The notes under the pieces: generated by a model
Databases searched by the model: none
What the model was told of the DNA's origin: nothing
What the model saw: only the letters and a program-made list of their open reading frames with translations
Shown: positions 15,629 to 23,936 of the stretch, in pieces
Layout of the letters: the number at the start of each line of letters is the position of its first letter
How positions within the stretch are numbered: position 1 is the first letter of the stretch
Position numbers and translations under genes: made by a program
NCBI GenBank assembly: GCA_964391195.1
Contig: CAYMLG010000016.1
Span: 12,959-76,958 of the forward strand
Source: JAAYXE01 sp964391195
GTDB lineage: Bacteria; Chloroflexota; Anaerolineae; Anaerolineales; UBA4823
Direction: 5' to 3'
Length of the DNA stretch: 64,000 nt

Positions 15629-17860
15629 ATGTCTTCTGCAGTTTCGCGTCCCTCACCAAGGCGCATCCTATCATATTCCCTGCCGGTTATCCTGACGGCG
15701 CTGCTGACCTTCCTGGCGTTAATCACCCCGATGCTGTCACAACTGATTTCACCGACCCTGGAGGTGGGTGATGTCGCCCCGCAGGATTATCGCGCCCCGC
15801 GTTCCATTACTTACGTCAGCGAAGAGATGACCGAGCAGCGGCGAGAGGCCGCGGCTCGAGCGGTTGAGACGCGTTACACCCCACCAAGCACGACCATTGC
15901 CCGCCAACAACTGGAGAAACTCCGGGGTTCGCTCGCTTTTATCAACAGCGTGCGCGCCGATAAGCACGCTTCGAATAAGCAGAAACTGGAAGACCTCTCC
16001 GCCCTGGATGAGATTCAACTGGGCCCTGAAACCGCCAATGCCATCCTGGCGATGAGCGATTCGCGCTGGCAGGCGGTCCACCAGGAGGCGATCTCCGTCC
16101 TCGAAAACGTGATGCGGACCACCATTCGCTCCGACCGGCTCGAGGAAGCCCGCAGCACGGTCTCGAACCAGGTGAGCCTGTCTCTTTCGGAACAGCAGGC
16201 GAGCATTGTGGCCGAGCTCGCCGCCGCTTTCGTCGTTCCGAACAGCCTGCCATCGGAAAGCCTGACCGAGCAGGCGCGCCAGGCCGCACGGGAGGCAGTC
16301 CAGCCTTTCAACCGGACATTTATTGCCGGGCAGACGGTCGTTTCGCGCGGCCAGGTGCTCACCGCGGCCGATGTCGAGGCGCTGCAGGCGTTGGGCCTGG
16401 GCTTGCCACAGCAGAGATGGCAGGATTATCTTGCGCCGGCGGTCGTCACCGTGCTGGTGATCTCGCTGATCGCCGGTTATCTGTGGTATGCCCCCAACCC
16501 GGTTTTGCTGGAAGCCCGCAGCCTGGCGCTGGTCATCGCTCTGTTTCTGAGCTTCCTCTTTGGCGCCCGGCTGATCATCCCCAATCACACCATCCTGCCC
16601 TACGCCTTTCCCCTTGCGGCGTTCAGCCTGGTGATCGCTTCCCTGTTCGGCTCCCGGTTGGCTCTGTTTTTCTCGCTGCCGCTGTCCGTATTAGCGGCGT
16701 ACGATCTCCCCAACGCCCTCGATCTGACCCTGTATTACACCTTCAGCGCCTTCTTCGGGATACTGGCCCTCGGGAGGGCTCGCCGGGTGTTGTCCTTCTT
16801 CCGGGCGGGGGCTGGGATCGCTATCGCCGGTTCGTTGGTCATCTGGGCCTACCGCCTGCCACTCCCCTCCACCGATTGGATCGGCATCGCCTCCCTGACG
16901 GCCACGGCCCTGTTCAACGGCCTGGCGGCTGCCAGCCTGACTCTCCTGCTGCAGTTCTTCCTGGCCCAATTCCTGGGTCTGACGACTCCGATGCAGCTTA
17001 TGGAGCTGACTCGCCCCGACCACCCCCTCCTGCAACTGCTGCTCAGGGAAGCGCCGGGCACATACCAGCATAGTTTGCAGGTTGCGAACCTGGCCGAGCA
17101 GGCCTCGGAACAGATCGGCGCGAATATCCTCCTGACGCGAGTAGGGGCCCTGTACCACGATGTGGGGAAGATCAACAATCCCATCTTCTTCATCGAAAAC
17201 CAGGTAGCCGGTATTCTGAACCCGCACGATGATCTGGACCCGCTAACCAGCGCTCAGACCATTATCCGCCATGTCACCGATGGCCTGGAGCTTGGACGTA
17301 AATATCACCTGCCCAAACAGATTCTGGCGTTCATCAGCGAGCATCACGGCACGATGGCAACCCGCTACCAGTATGTAAAGGCCGTTCAGGCAGCCGGCGG
17401 GGATGAAAGTTTGGTCGATATGGACCTCTTCCGCTACCCCGGCCCCCGGCCGCAAAGCCGGGAAACGGCGATCCTCCTCTTGGCGGATGGCTGTGAAGCC
17501 CGGATACGGGCGGAAAAACCGAAGGATGAGGATGAACTGCGTTCGCTGATCAAAGACACGATCGACACCCGGGTAGCCATGGGCCAATTGGACGATACGG
17601 GCCTGACCCTGCGAGATCTGAGCCGTATTGTCGATTCCTTTACCGCAACCCTGCGCGGGATCTATCATCCGCGGGTTGTTTATCCCAAATTGGAAAAAGG
17701 GGCGGAGCAGGAAGAAGGCGAAAACGATGATGCAGGTGTCCTCCAGGATCTGCGCGGGCAAGAACTACCAACTCGCCCTGTTTCCAGCCATTTCGACGAG
17801 CAATCCATCCCTGAAGCCGCGGTCCGCTCTCACGCCGATTCGCAGGTGAACCCCAATTAA
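15629..17860 (+). CDS. pgpH: 7TM-HD membrane phosphodiesterase (PgpH-type, c-di-AMP)
   Basis: In this family the cytosolic HD domain degrades cyclic di-AMP. The 743-residue protein starts with a membrane helix (about 12-35), then an extracellular 7TMR-HDED domain (about 40-270) rich in helices. A multi-helix membrane part spans about 275-470. The HD domain begins with YQHSLQVANLAEQASE and contains the metal pair H510-D511 in LYHDVGKINNP, then ISEHHGT and LLADGCEAR. The acidic, low-complexity tail (about 690-743) is unlikely to be catalytic. It lies between yqeY and ybeY, the usual neighbourhood of this gene (YqfF/PgpH) in Gram-positive genomes. Confidence 0.93.
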   Translation: MSSAVSRPSPRRILSYSLPVILTALLTFLALITPMLSQLISPTLEVGDVAPQDYRAPRSITYVSEEMTEQRREAAARAVETRYTPPSTTIARQQLEKLRGSLAFINSVRADKHASNKQKLEDLSALDEIQLGPETANAILAMSDSRWQAVHQEAISVLENVMRTTIRSDRLEEARSTVSNQVSLSLSEQQASIVAELAAAFVVPNSLPSESLTEQARQAAREAVQPFNRTFIAGQTVVSRGQVLTAADVEALQALGLGLPQQRWQDYLAPAVVTVLVISLIAGYLWYAPNPVLLEARSLALVIALFLSFLFGARLIIPNHTILPYAFPLAAFSLVIASLFGSRLALFFSLPLSVLAAYDLPNALDLTLYYTFSAFFGILALGRARRVLSFFRAGAGIAIAGSLVIWAYRLPLPSTDWIGIASLTATALFNGLAAASLTLLLQFFLAQFLGLTTPMQLMELTRPDHPLLQLLLREAPGTYQHSLQVANLAEQASEQIGANILLTRVGALYHDVGKINNPIFFIENQVAGILNPHDDLDPLTSAQTIIRHVTDGLELGRKYHLPKQILAFISEHHGTMATRYQYVKAVQAAGGDESLVDMDLFRYPGPRPQSRETAILLLADGCEARIRAEKPKDEDELRSLIKDTIDTRVAMGQLDDTGLTLRDLSRIVDSFTATLRGIYHPRVVYPKLEKGAEQEEGENDDAGVLQDLRGQELPTRPVSSHFDEQSIPEAAVRSHADSQVNPN

Positions 17861-17870
17861 TCAATCGACT

Positions 17871-18380
17871 ATGATCCAAATCCAGGTTGCTGAATCGCTG
17901 CTCCCGCACGGGGTCTCTCCCGAAGACGAAAACCAATTTCTTCGTACGGTCCTCCCTTTTGATGCCAACCTGCTCGCCCAGGCCGCAGAAGCGACTCTCC
18001 ACCAGCAGGGAGCGGAAAGCGAAGCAGAGATCACGATTCTAATCAGCGATGATGATCACTTGCAGGAACTGAACCGGCAGTTCCTGGGGATCGATGCGCC
18101 CACGGACGTGTTGTCTTTCCCGGCCGGAGAAGGAGAGACCGACCCGGATGCAGATATTCCCTATTTGGGGGATATCGTCATTTCTTTACCGGCGGCCCAG
18201 GTTCAGGCAATCGCCGGCGATCACAGCCTGGCGTCTGAAATGCAACTGCTCGTCGTGCACGGCGTGCTGCACCTGCTTGGGCATGACCACGCTGTGGAAG
18301 AAGAGAAGGCGATCATGTGGGCGGCCCAGGCGGAAGTCCTGCAAAGCCTGGGCATCGACGATCTTTCGATAACCGGTTAG
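17871..18380 (+). CDS. ybeY: Endoribonuclease YbeY, rRNA maturation factor
   Basis: YbeY is a zinc-dependent endoribonuclease that takes part in 16S rRNA 3'-end maturation and ribosome quality control. The 169-residue protein carries the complete metal motif HGVLHLLGHDH (H130, H134, H140). The family signature DAPTDVLSFP is at about residues 75-84. The C-terminus ends shortly after an EEEKAIMWAAQAEVLQSLGI helix, as is usual. It starts 10 nt after the PgpH stop. Confidence 0.96.
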   Translation: MIQIQVAESLLPHGVSPEDENQFLRTVLPFDANLLAQAAEATLHQQGAESEAEITILISDDDHLQELNRQFLGIDAPTDVLSFPAGEGETDPDADIPYLGDIVISLPAAQVQAIAGDHSLASEMQLLVVHGVLHLLGHDHAVEEEKAIMWAAQAEVLQSLGIDDLSITG

Positions 18381-18396
18381 CTGGCCATCCATCCAT

Positions 18397-18423
18397 CACC
18401 CACAGCCATCCGGGCTGTGGGTG
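18397..18423 (+). terminator. Hairpin between ybeY and the diacylglycerol kinase gene
   Basis: A perfect 11-bp stem (CACCCACAGCC and complement) with a 5-nt loop. No T-run follows. The right arm covers the GTG at 18421, which argues against that codon as the start of the next gene. Confidence 0.5.
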
Positions 18424-18441
18424 AATAATGATGAAAAGATT

Positions 18442-18831
18442 ATGCACGGATTTCTTGTTTCTCGTGCCCGTTCGTTCCGTTATGCATTCGCCGGCTGGTG
18501 GTTCGTCATCCGCACCCAGCGAAATGCCTGGATCCATGCGGTCATCAGCGTCCTGGTGGTTCTGGCCGGCATCTGGTTGAACCTTCCGACCCGCGATTGG
18601 GCCGCGATTGTGATCGCCATTGCCATGGTCTGGACGGCGGAATTTCTCAACACCGCCCTCGAGGCTGTGGTGGACCTTGCCAGCCCGCAGCAGCACGAGT
18701 TGGCCCGAGTCGGCAAAGACGTGGGGGCAGCCGCGGTGCTGATTGCCGCCGGCAGCTCCGCCGTGATCGGCCTGCTCATCCTCGGCCCGCCCTTGCTCAC
18801 CCGCCTCCGCATCCTGTTGGATAACGTCTGA
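18442..18831 (+). CDS. dgkA: Diacylglycerol/undecaprenol kinase (DgkA family)
   Basis: This small integral-membrane lipid kinase phosphorylates diacylglycerol or undecaprenol. The 129 residues contain ARSFRYAFAGWWFV, the active-site motif EFLNTALEAVVDL (family pattern E-x-x-N-T-x-x-E) and three hydrophobic helices. The start is uncertain: the frame allows GTG 18421, but that codon is inside the hairpin arm, so ATG 18442 is preferred; neither has a strong ribosome site. In Gram-positive genomes the gene downstream of ybeY is usually an undecaprenol kinase, so that substrate is the more likely one. Confidence 0.88.
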   Translation: MHGFLVSRARSFRYAFAGWWFVIRTQRNAWIHAVISVLVVLAGIWLNLPTRDWAAIVIAIAMVWTAEFLNTALEAVVDLASPQQHELARVGKDVGAAAVLIAAGSSAVIGLLILGPPLLTRLRILLDNV

Positions 18832-18935
18832 GCAGGGGGTGATGCGCCGGATTGTCCCCGGCCGGGTCGCGGCGGTCCTGGCGGAGCGCGGCGATCCGCT
18901 AGGGTCGCTTGGCAAAACCTTTTTGGAGTCACGCA

Positions 18936-19778
18936 ATGTCCTTTTTTCGCTTTGGCACTGTAGGATCGCCCCTTTCAACCCCGAAGAAACCAGGCGGCAG
19001 CGTTGGCGCGGTGCTCCATACCCGCGACCTGGGATTGGGCGCCCTAGAGCTCGGTTGGGTTCGTTCTGTCCGCATCTCGGAGGCAGCCTGCGCCGAGATC
19101 AAGAATGCCGGGGACGAGGCCGGCGTGTTGCTCAGCGTGCACGCGCCATATTACATTAATCTGAACGCCACCGAGGAGGAATGGCCGAAATCTCGCCAGC
19201 GCTTGATGGACGCGGCTTATTACGGGAACCTGGCCGGAGCAACCGATATCATCTTCCATCCCGGATCGTACTTCGCTCGCCCGCCGGAAGAGGTGCTCCC
19301 GGTGGCGCTGGCCCGCCTGGAAGGCTGCCTCCAGGAACTTCGGGCGGCCGGGAATCCGGTAATCCTGCGCCCGGAGACGATGGGCAAGTCGGCCATGCTC
19401 GGCTCTTTTGAGGATACGCTCGAGATGAGCTGCCTGGAGGGGGTTGAGCCCTGCCTCGATTTTGCCCATCTGCACGCCCGCGTTGGCGACGGCTCGATGA
19501 ACACCTATGACGAGTGGGCCCGTTTGCTGGAGATCTACGGCCAGACTCTGGGGCAGGACGCTCTCGCCAACCTGCACGTCCACCTGTCTGGCATCGAATA
19601 TGGCGAGAAAGGGGAGAAGAATCACCTGGCCCTCGAAGATTCTGATCTGGATCTCGATGCTCTGTTCCGGGCATTGAAGGCGTTTGGCTGTGCGGGCCGT
19701 ATCTTATGCGAGAGCCCGGTGATGGAAGAGGACGCTCTCAAAATGCAGCAGCGCTGGAATGAGATTTCTCAGGAATAA
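18936..19778 (+). CDS. Endonuclease IV (Nfo)-like AP endonuclease
   Basis: The protein is a TIM-barrel with the metal-ligand pattern of endonuclease IV, a DNA-repair enzyme that cuts at abasic sites. Visible ligands are the His in LLSVHAPYYINLNA, FHPGSYFA, the Glu in LRPETMG, Asp and His in CLDFAHLHAR, HVHLSGIEYGEKG and the Glu in CESPVM. ATG 18936 is chosen because GGAG lies 8 nt upstream, giving 280 residues, normal for the shorter archaeal-like branch. Some TIM-barrel isomerases look similar, but the HPG, E and DFAH combination favours endonuclease IV. Confidence 0.88.
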   Translation: MSFFRFGTVGSPLSTPKKPGGSVGAVLHTRDLGLGALELGWVRSVRISEAACAEIKNAGDEAGVLLSVHAPYYINLNATEEEWPKSRQRLMDAAYYGNLAGATDIIFHPGSYFARPPEEVLPVALARLEGCLQELRAAGNPVILRPETMGKSAMLGSFEDTLEMSCLEGVEPCLDFAHLHARVGDGSMNTYDEWARLLEIYGQTLGQDALANLHVHLSGIEYGEKGEKNHLALEDSDLDLDALFRALKAFGCAGRILCESPVMEEDALKMQQRWNEISQE

Positions 19779-19802
19779 ACGGGAAAAGCAATTTCACGAA
19801 CA

Positions 19803-19845
19803 AAAAACAGGACCCATCCTAAATATCGGGATAGGTCCTGTTTTT
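19803..19845. terminator. Bidirectional terminator between convergent genes
   Basis: A 12-bp stem (AAAAACAGGACC and its complement ending in TTTTT) with a partly paired 19-nt loop lies between the endonuclease gene and the convergent membrane-protein gene. The A-run on one side and T-run on the other let it work in both directions. Confidence 0.85.
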
Positions 19846-19861
19846 ATTCTGGTTTTGAACC

Positions 19862-20635
19862 TCACCTCACCTGTTGGAAGTTGATGATGATCAGGTTCTT
19901 CTGGCAGTCATTGTAGGTGTCGAAGTACACCTTTTCTGACAGTGGGATCTGACCGGACTGGTCATAGAGCTGCACCCAGAGCTTACCGGTCGAATCGAAG
20001 GGGGCGTCGGCCAGGGTGAACTCGTAATAGCCGGGGATATCCAGGGCGCCGACGATGGTGGGCATGGTCTGCAGCGTCCTGCCGTTGATCATACCGCCCA
20101 TGAAAGCCGTCAGCCCGTTGATGCTGCCGCCCTTCATGTCGAAGACCTGGCCGCCCACCCCGCTCCAACTGCAGCCGGCGTCTGCATGGTAGATATTTTC
20201 AATGGCGATGATCCGGCCGTTGTGGACGACGTACGGGTAGGGGGAGGCGTTCTCCTCGGGCTCAGCCGCCTCGGTCTGGCCGCCTTCTCCGGTCTCCGGT
20301 GTGGCCAGATAGAAAGGGGTCTCCGTGGGGAACGGGGTTGAGGTGGGCCGCAGGGTGGGTGTGGGGCTCGGTTCCGGCGTTGGCTCAGGCGTCCACGTGG
20401 CGGGCAGCTGGACGACCGGGGTGTTGGTCGCCGTGGGGAAAGCCAGCACAGCCGGCATCGTCGGTGGGGGAAAGGGGTTGAGCCCTGACTGCGGGTTAAC
20501 GAAGATGAGGGTGAAAACGGCCCCGATGCACAAAGTGGTTAACAGCACCAGGATGGTGAGTAGATTCCAAATGAGCCCAGACGTCTTTCGCCGCACGGGC
20601 ACGGGTTGTTCTTGAAGATACTCGATGCCTGTCAT
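19862..20635 (-). CDS. Membrane-anchored protein with Pro/Thr-rich linker, unknown function
   Basis: The 257-residue product has a cytosolic N-terminus of about 20 residues, one membrane helix (about 22-46) and an extracellular Pro/Thr-rich linker (about 58-110). A globular C-terminal domain (about 130-257) contains two cysteines that could pair (GCSW near 155 and NDCQKN near 246). No known family was recognised. The ATG overlaps the stop of the parvulin gene by 4 nt, so the two are translationally coupled. This links its work to extracytoplasmic folding, but that is only an inference from position. Confidence 0.7.
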   Translation of the reverse strand: MTGIEYLQEQPVPVRRKTSGLIWNLLTILVLLTTLCIGAVFTLIFVNPQSGLNPFPPPTMPAVLAFPTATNTPVVQLPATWTPEPTPEPSPTPTLRPTSTPFPTETPFYLATPETGEGGQTEAAEPEENASPYPYVVHNGRIIAIENIYHADAGCSWSGVGGQVFDMKGGSINGLTAFMGGMINGRTLQTMPTIVGALDIPGYYEFTLADAPFDSTGKLWVQLYDQSGQIPLSEKVYFDTYNDCQKNLIIINFQQVR

Positions 20636-21594
20636 GGGTTCACCTGTTCAATTGTGATTGTGCTCTCGCTGCGCTTCTGCTCCAACCATTCCTGCAGGGC
20701 TTGCTCCTGCAGCAGCAGCCGGGCGTCTGCAGTGAGAGGTCGCTCGGAGTCTCGTTCGATGACCAGGATAATGTGAAAGCCGTTGCTGGTTTGGATGATT
20801 TCGCTGTGCTGCCCTTCTGCAAGCTGGAAAGCCGCTTCTTCTACTTCAGGATAGAGCAGGTAGCCCCGAGGGAACCACCCCAGCTCGCCTTCGGCTACCG
20901 GGTCGTATTCCGCTGCCAATCCCGCAAAATTGGAGCCTGCGTTCAGTCGTGCTAGCACTTGTTCGGCCTCTTCTCGGGTGTCGACCAGGATTTGCCGGGC
21001 GTGAACTTGCTCGGCGGTCTCCGGCACAGCGGCGATGATCCGGTCTCTCATCCAGGCGGCTGCCATCCCCTGCGCCAGGGCCTGGCGGAAATCCTTTTCC
21101 GTATAGCCGTAATCGGCCATCCATTTGGTGAGCGCCTCCTGGCTGCCCAACTGCTCCACCAACTGGTCGATCCGGGCCTGGATTTCGGCCTCGCCGGGGG
21201 CAAATCCCTCTTCGGCTGCGGCCTGGGCCAGGAGAGCCTGGTTGATCAGGTCGTCCAAAACCTGTTGGCGCTCATCTTCAGAAAGCTCGCCTCCGCTGGC
21301 GGCTTGATAGCGGGCCAGCTCGGCTTCCAGATTAGAGCGGGGGATGCCGGCGCCATTCACCTCAGCGGCCAGGGCCACAACGGTCGGCGAAGGCTGGAAG
21401 GAGGTCGGCGTCAGCGTGCTGGCGGCCGGCTCCTGGCTGCTGGCCGGAGTGTGCGAAGCAGCCGGACTGGGTACGGTCGTCGGGCCTGAACGGCACCCGC
21501 CCAGCAGCAGGGCTCCGGCCAAACCGAGGATCACTGCCCATCTTTGCCAGCTGAAGGACAGCGCCCCTCTAAAGTAAAATAAGATCAGAGACAT
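20632..21594 (-). CDS. Secreted parvulin-type peptidyl-prolyl isomerase (lipoprotein)
   Basis: This 320-residue foldase resembles PrsA/SurA. The N-terminus is a lipoprotein signal with lipobox LLGGC (C near residue 34). A Ser/Thr/Pro linker and a SurA-like helical domain (about 70-200, including NLEAELARYQAASGG and the DDLINQALLAQ segment) follow. The parvulin domain (about 200-295) shows VHARQILVDTREEAEQVLARL, DPVAEGELGWFPRG and GFHIILVIE. It probably assists folding of exported proteins such as the many lipoproteins nearby. A TATAAT lies on the minus strand at 21611-21606, giving a 5' leader of only a few bases. Confidence 0.92.
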   Translation of the reverse strand: MSLILFYFRGALSFSWQRWAVILGLAGALLLGGCRSGPTTVPSPAASHTPASSQEPAASTLTPTSFQPSPTVVALAAEVNGAGIPRSNLEAELARYQAASGGELSEDERQQVLDDLINQALLAQAAAEEGFAPGEAEIQARIDQLVEQLGSQEALTKWMADYGYTEKDFRQALAQGMAAAWMRDRIIAAVPETAEQVHARQILVDTREEAEQVLARLNAGSNFAGLAAEYDPVAEGELGWFPRGYLLYPEVEEAAFQLAEGQHSEIIQTSNGFHIILVIERDSERPLTADARLLLQEQALQEWLEQKRSESTITIEQVNP

Positions 21595-21746
21595 AGCTGG
21601 TTTAGATTATACCTTTTGTTAATGGGGGTGATCACGTTACAAATTAGATAACTGCCTGGGACTTTTTGGACATCTGATAAAATTTAGCCGCGGGTTCAGA
21701 TAAGCCCTGTCTGGCCCCGCCATAACCCATCGCAAAGGAATCTAAA

Positions 21747-22421
21747 ATGCTGCGCGCCTTGCTTCGCCGAGTCTTGCGGTTGCTCGCCAGAATATTCCTA
21801 CGGCTCGAAGTGGAAGGCCTGGACAACGTCCCCCTGGAAGGGGGGCTGATCCTTGCCGTCAATCATATGAGTTGGTTGGATGCGCCGATCGTCTTTGCCC
21901 TGGTCGACCGGAAGGACATCACCGCCCTGGTCGCGGAGAAATACCAGACAAAACCTTTTTTTCGATTTTTGGTAAACGCGGTCAATGGAATCTGGATCAA
22001 CCGCTTCGAGGCTGATCTACAAGCCCTGCGTGCTGCAACCGAGTACTTAAAACGAGGGGGCGCCCTGGGCATAGCCCCCGAAGGGACACGGAGCCAAACC
22101 GGGCAACTGCTGCAGGCCAAAACCGGGGTCGCTTACCTGGCCGAGCGATCTGGAGTGCCGATCGTGCCGGTGGGGATTGCCGGGACCGAAAACGGCTTCC
22201 GTCTAATCGCCCGCCTGCGCCGCCCCAAAATTGTCATCACCTTTGGGGAACCTTTCTATCTCCCCCCATTGGAGAAGCGGAATCGCAGCCAGTCTCTGCT
22301 GCGCAATACCGAGGAGATCATGTGCCGTATCGCCCGGCTCCTCCCGGCTCAATATCATGGGTTCTATGCCGGGCATCCTTGCCTGGAGGAGCTTTTAGCA
22401 AAGGAGCGGCAGGAAATATAA
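21747..22421 (+). CDS. plsC: 1-acyl-sn-glycerol-3-phosphate acyltransferase
   Basis: The enzyme transfers an acyl chain to lysophosphatidic acid, giving phosphatidic acid for membrane lipid synthesis. The 224-residue protein shows acyltransferase motif I as NHMSWLDAP (H-x4-D), motif III EGTRSQTG and motif IV VPIVPVGIAG. One hydrophobic N-terminal stretch would hold it to the inner face of the membrane. AAGGA precedes the ATG. The gene stands alone, followed by the pheS T-box region. Confidence 0.93.
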   Translation: MLRALLRRVLRLLARIFLRLEVEGLDNVPLEGGLILAVNHMSWLDAPIVFALVDRKDITALVAEKYQTKPFFRFLVNAVNGIWINRFEADLQALRAATEYLKRGGALGIAPEGTRSQTGQLLQAKTGVAYLAERSGVPIVPVGIAGTENGFRLIARLRRPKIVITFGEPFYLPPLEKRNRSQSLLRNTEEIMCRIARLLPAQYHGFYAGHPCLEELLAKERQEI

Positions 22422-22435
22422 GTCTTACCTCACTC

Positions 22436-22463
22436 TTGACAGTCATCGGAATCCGCGGATAAT
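22436..22463 (+). promoter_or_regulatory. Promoter of the pheST operon
   Basis: A perfect -35 TTGACA (22436-22441) is separated by 16 bp from GATAAT (22458-22463). The predicted start near 22470 lies just before the first conserved segment of the T-box leader. Confidence 0.75.
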
Positions 22464-22469
22464 AGGGAC

Positions 22470-22819
22470 ACAATCTGCCGCCAGGGAATAGCTGTGACGG
22501 AGGAAAGTAGGCCAGGTGGAAGCCGACAGGGAGGTGTGGGGCGCAGACTGAGACCCCCACCCGGGTGAAGCTGGTTGAAGTTCCCTCCCGAGCTGCTCAA
22601 GGGAACGGTCGGAGGCGCCTTTGCTGCCTCTCGTGACTCAGTAGTTTGAGCCGCAGCCCCAGCGTTAAACGGGGAGCCAATCGCTGAACATATCCAACAG
22701 GTGTGGGAAAACCGCGTGGATCGGTTCGGCTGCTGGTGATCGAGTGAGCCGTGTCTACGGCTAAGAAGGGTGGTACCGCGGGAATTGCATCCCGTCCCTT
22801 TGGGGCGCGGGATGTTTTT
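22470..22819 (+). ncRNA. T-box riboswitch leader of pheST
   Basis: The leader runs about 350 nt from the predicted transcription start to the T-run. Near its 5' end it has GGAGGAAAGTAGGCC, like the conserved base of stem I. At 22765-22782 it has the T-box sequence AAGGGTGGTACCGCGGG. In the bulge, TGGT would pair with the free ACCA end of an uncharged tRNA with discriminator A, as in tRNA-Phe. Directly after it a terminator stem (CATCCCG with CGGGATG, 22788-22814) is followed by TTTTT (22815-22819). Known T-boxes let the leader read through when the cognate tRNA is uncharged. The specifier codon (expected TTC) could not be assigned without folding stem I. Confidence 0.9.
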
Positions 22820-22843
22820 GTTTAATCACCATTGGAGGTGTGT

Positions 22844-23905
22844 ATGCTCTCACAATTGGACGAGATCGAGCGAACGGCGCTCGAAAGCCTGCAGGCAGTG
22901 CAGGATGAAGAAGCGCTGCAGCGCTGGCGTGTATCCAATCTCGGCCGCAGTTCGCCGTTGATGGCCACCTTCGATCGCATGGGCGAAATGCCGAAGGAAG
23001 AGCGCCCGGCAATCGGCCGGCGGGCGAATCAGGTCAAGCAGGCCCTGGAAGCCGCGCTGAACGAACGGGCGGAGGCTCTGCGGAAAGAGGCCCTCCAGCG
23101 TTCCCTCGAGACCGAGCGGCTGGACGTCACCTTGCCTGGGCGGCCGGTTGCGCGCGGGCGTCTGCATCCCATCAGCCGGACTTTCCGCGAGGTTTACCGC
23201 GTCTTCGGCGAAATGGGTTTCCAGGTGTACCATTCGCGGGATGTGGAGACGGATGAATACAACTTTCAGCTCCTCAACTTCCCCCCGAACCATCCGGCGC
23301 GTGAAATGCAGGACTCTTTCTACATCGCAACTGAAGAGGATCGCGGCGATAACCCTTTAGTCCTGCGCACGCACACCTCGCCGGGCCAGATCCGGGCCAT
23401 GCGCCGCTTCTCGGCTGCCAACCCGGATAACCCGCCGCCGATCCGCATTATCCTCCCCGGGATGGTCTATCGCTACGAGCAGGTGACCGCCCGCTCAGAA
23501 GTGCAGTTCAATCAGGTGGAAGGCCTGGCTGTGGGAGAGAATATCACTTTCCGGGATCTGAAAGGCACCCTCTCGGATGCCGCCCGTCGCATCTATGGCG
23601 AGAATGTGCGTATTCGCTTCCGCGCTTCGCACTTCCCCTTCACCGAGCCGAGCGCAGAGATGGATATCGAATGTTTTGTGTGCGGCGGGAAGGGCTGCCC
23701 CATTTGCAAGCGCACCGGGTGGCTGGAAGTTCTCGGCTGTGGGATGGTCCATCCGGTTGTCTTACAGAACGGCGGTTACGACCCCGAGCGATTCACCGGG
23801 TTTGCCTTCGGCATGGGTATGGAGCGAATCACAATTCTGCGCCACCGGATCGAAGACATCCGCAATTTCTGGCTCAACGACCTGCGCTTCTTAGAGCAGT
23901 TCTAA
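22844..23905 (+). CDS. pheS: Phenylalanine--tRNA ligase alpha subunit
   Basis: This is the catalytic subunit of the (alpha-beta)2 phenylalanyl-tRNA synthetase. ATG 22844 is chosen: GGAGG ends 5 nt upstream. The 353-residue product has the N-terminal coiled coil (about 1-85) that binds tRNA and the class II core: motif 2 with GMVYRYEQVTARSEVQFNQVEG and motif 3 GFAFGMGMERITIL. A CFVCGGKGCPICKRTGW segment carries four cysteines, the knuckle seen in many PheS proteins. It is controlled by the upstream T-box and pheT follows after 31 nt. Confidence 0.96.
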   Translation: MLSQLDEIERTALESLQAVQDEEALQRWRVSNLGRSSPLMATFDRMGEMPKEERPAIGRRANQVKQALEAALNERAEALRKEALQRSLETERLDVTLPGRPVARGRLHPISRTFREVYRVFGEMGFQVYHSRDVETDEYNFQLLNFPPNHPAREMQDSFYIATEEDRGDNPLVLRTHTSPGQIRAMRRFSAANPDNPPPIRIILPGMVYRYEQVTARSEVQFNQVEGLAVGENITFRDLKGTLSDAARRIYGENVRIRFRASHFPFTEPSAEMDIECFVCGGKGCPICKRTGWLEVLGCGMVHPVVLQNGGYDPERFTGFAFGMGMERITILRHRIEDIRNFWLNDLRFLEQF

Positions 23906-23936
23906 AGCAGGGCCGGGTCACGAAGGAGATCGATAT

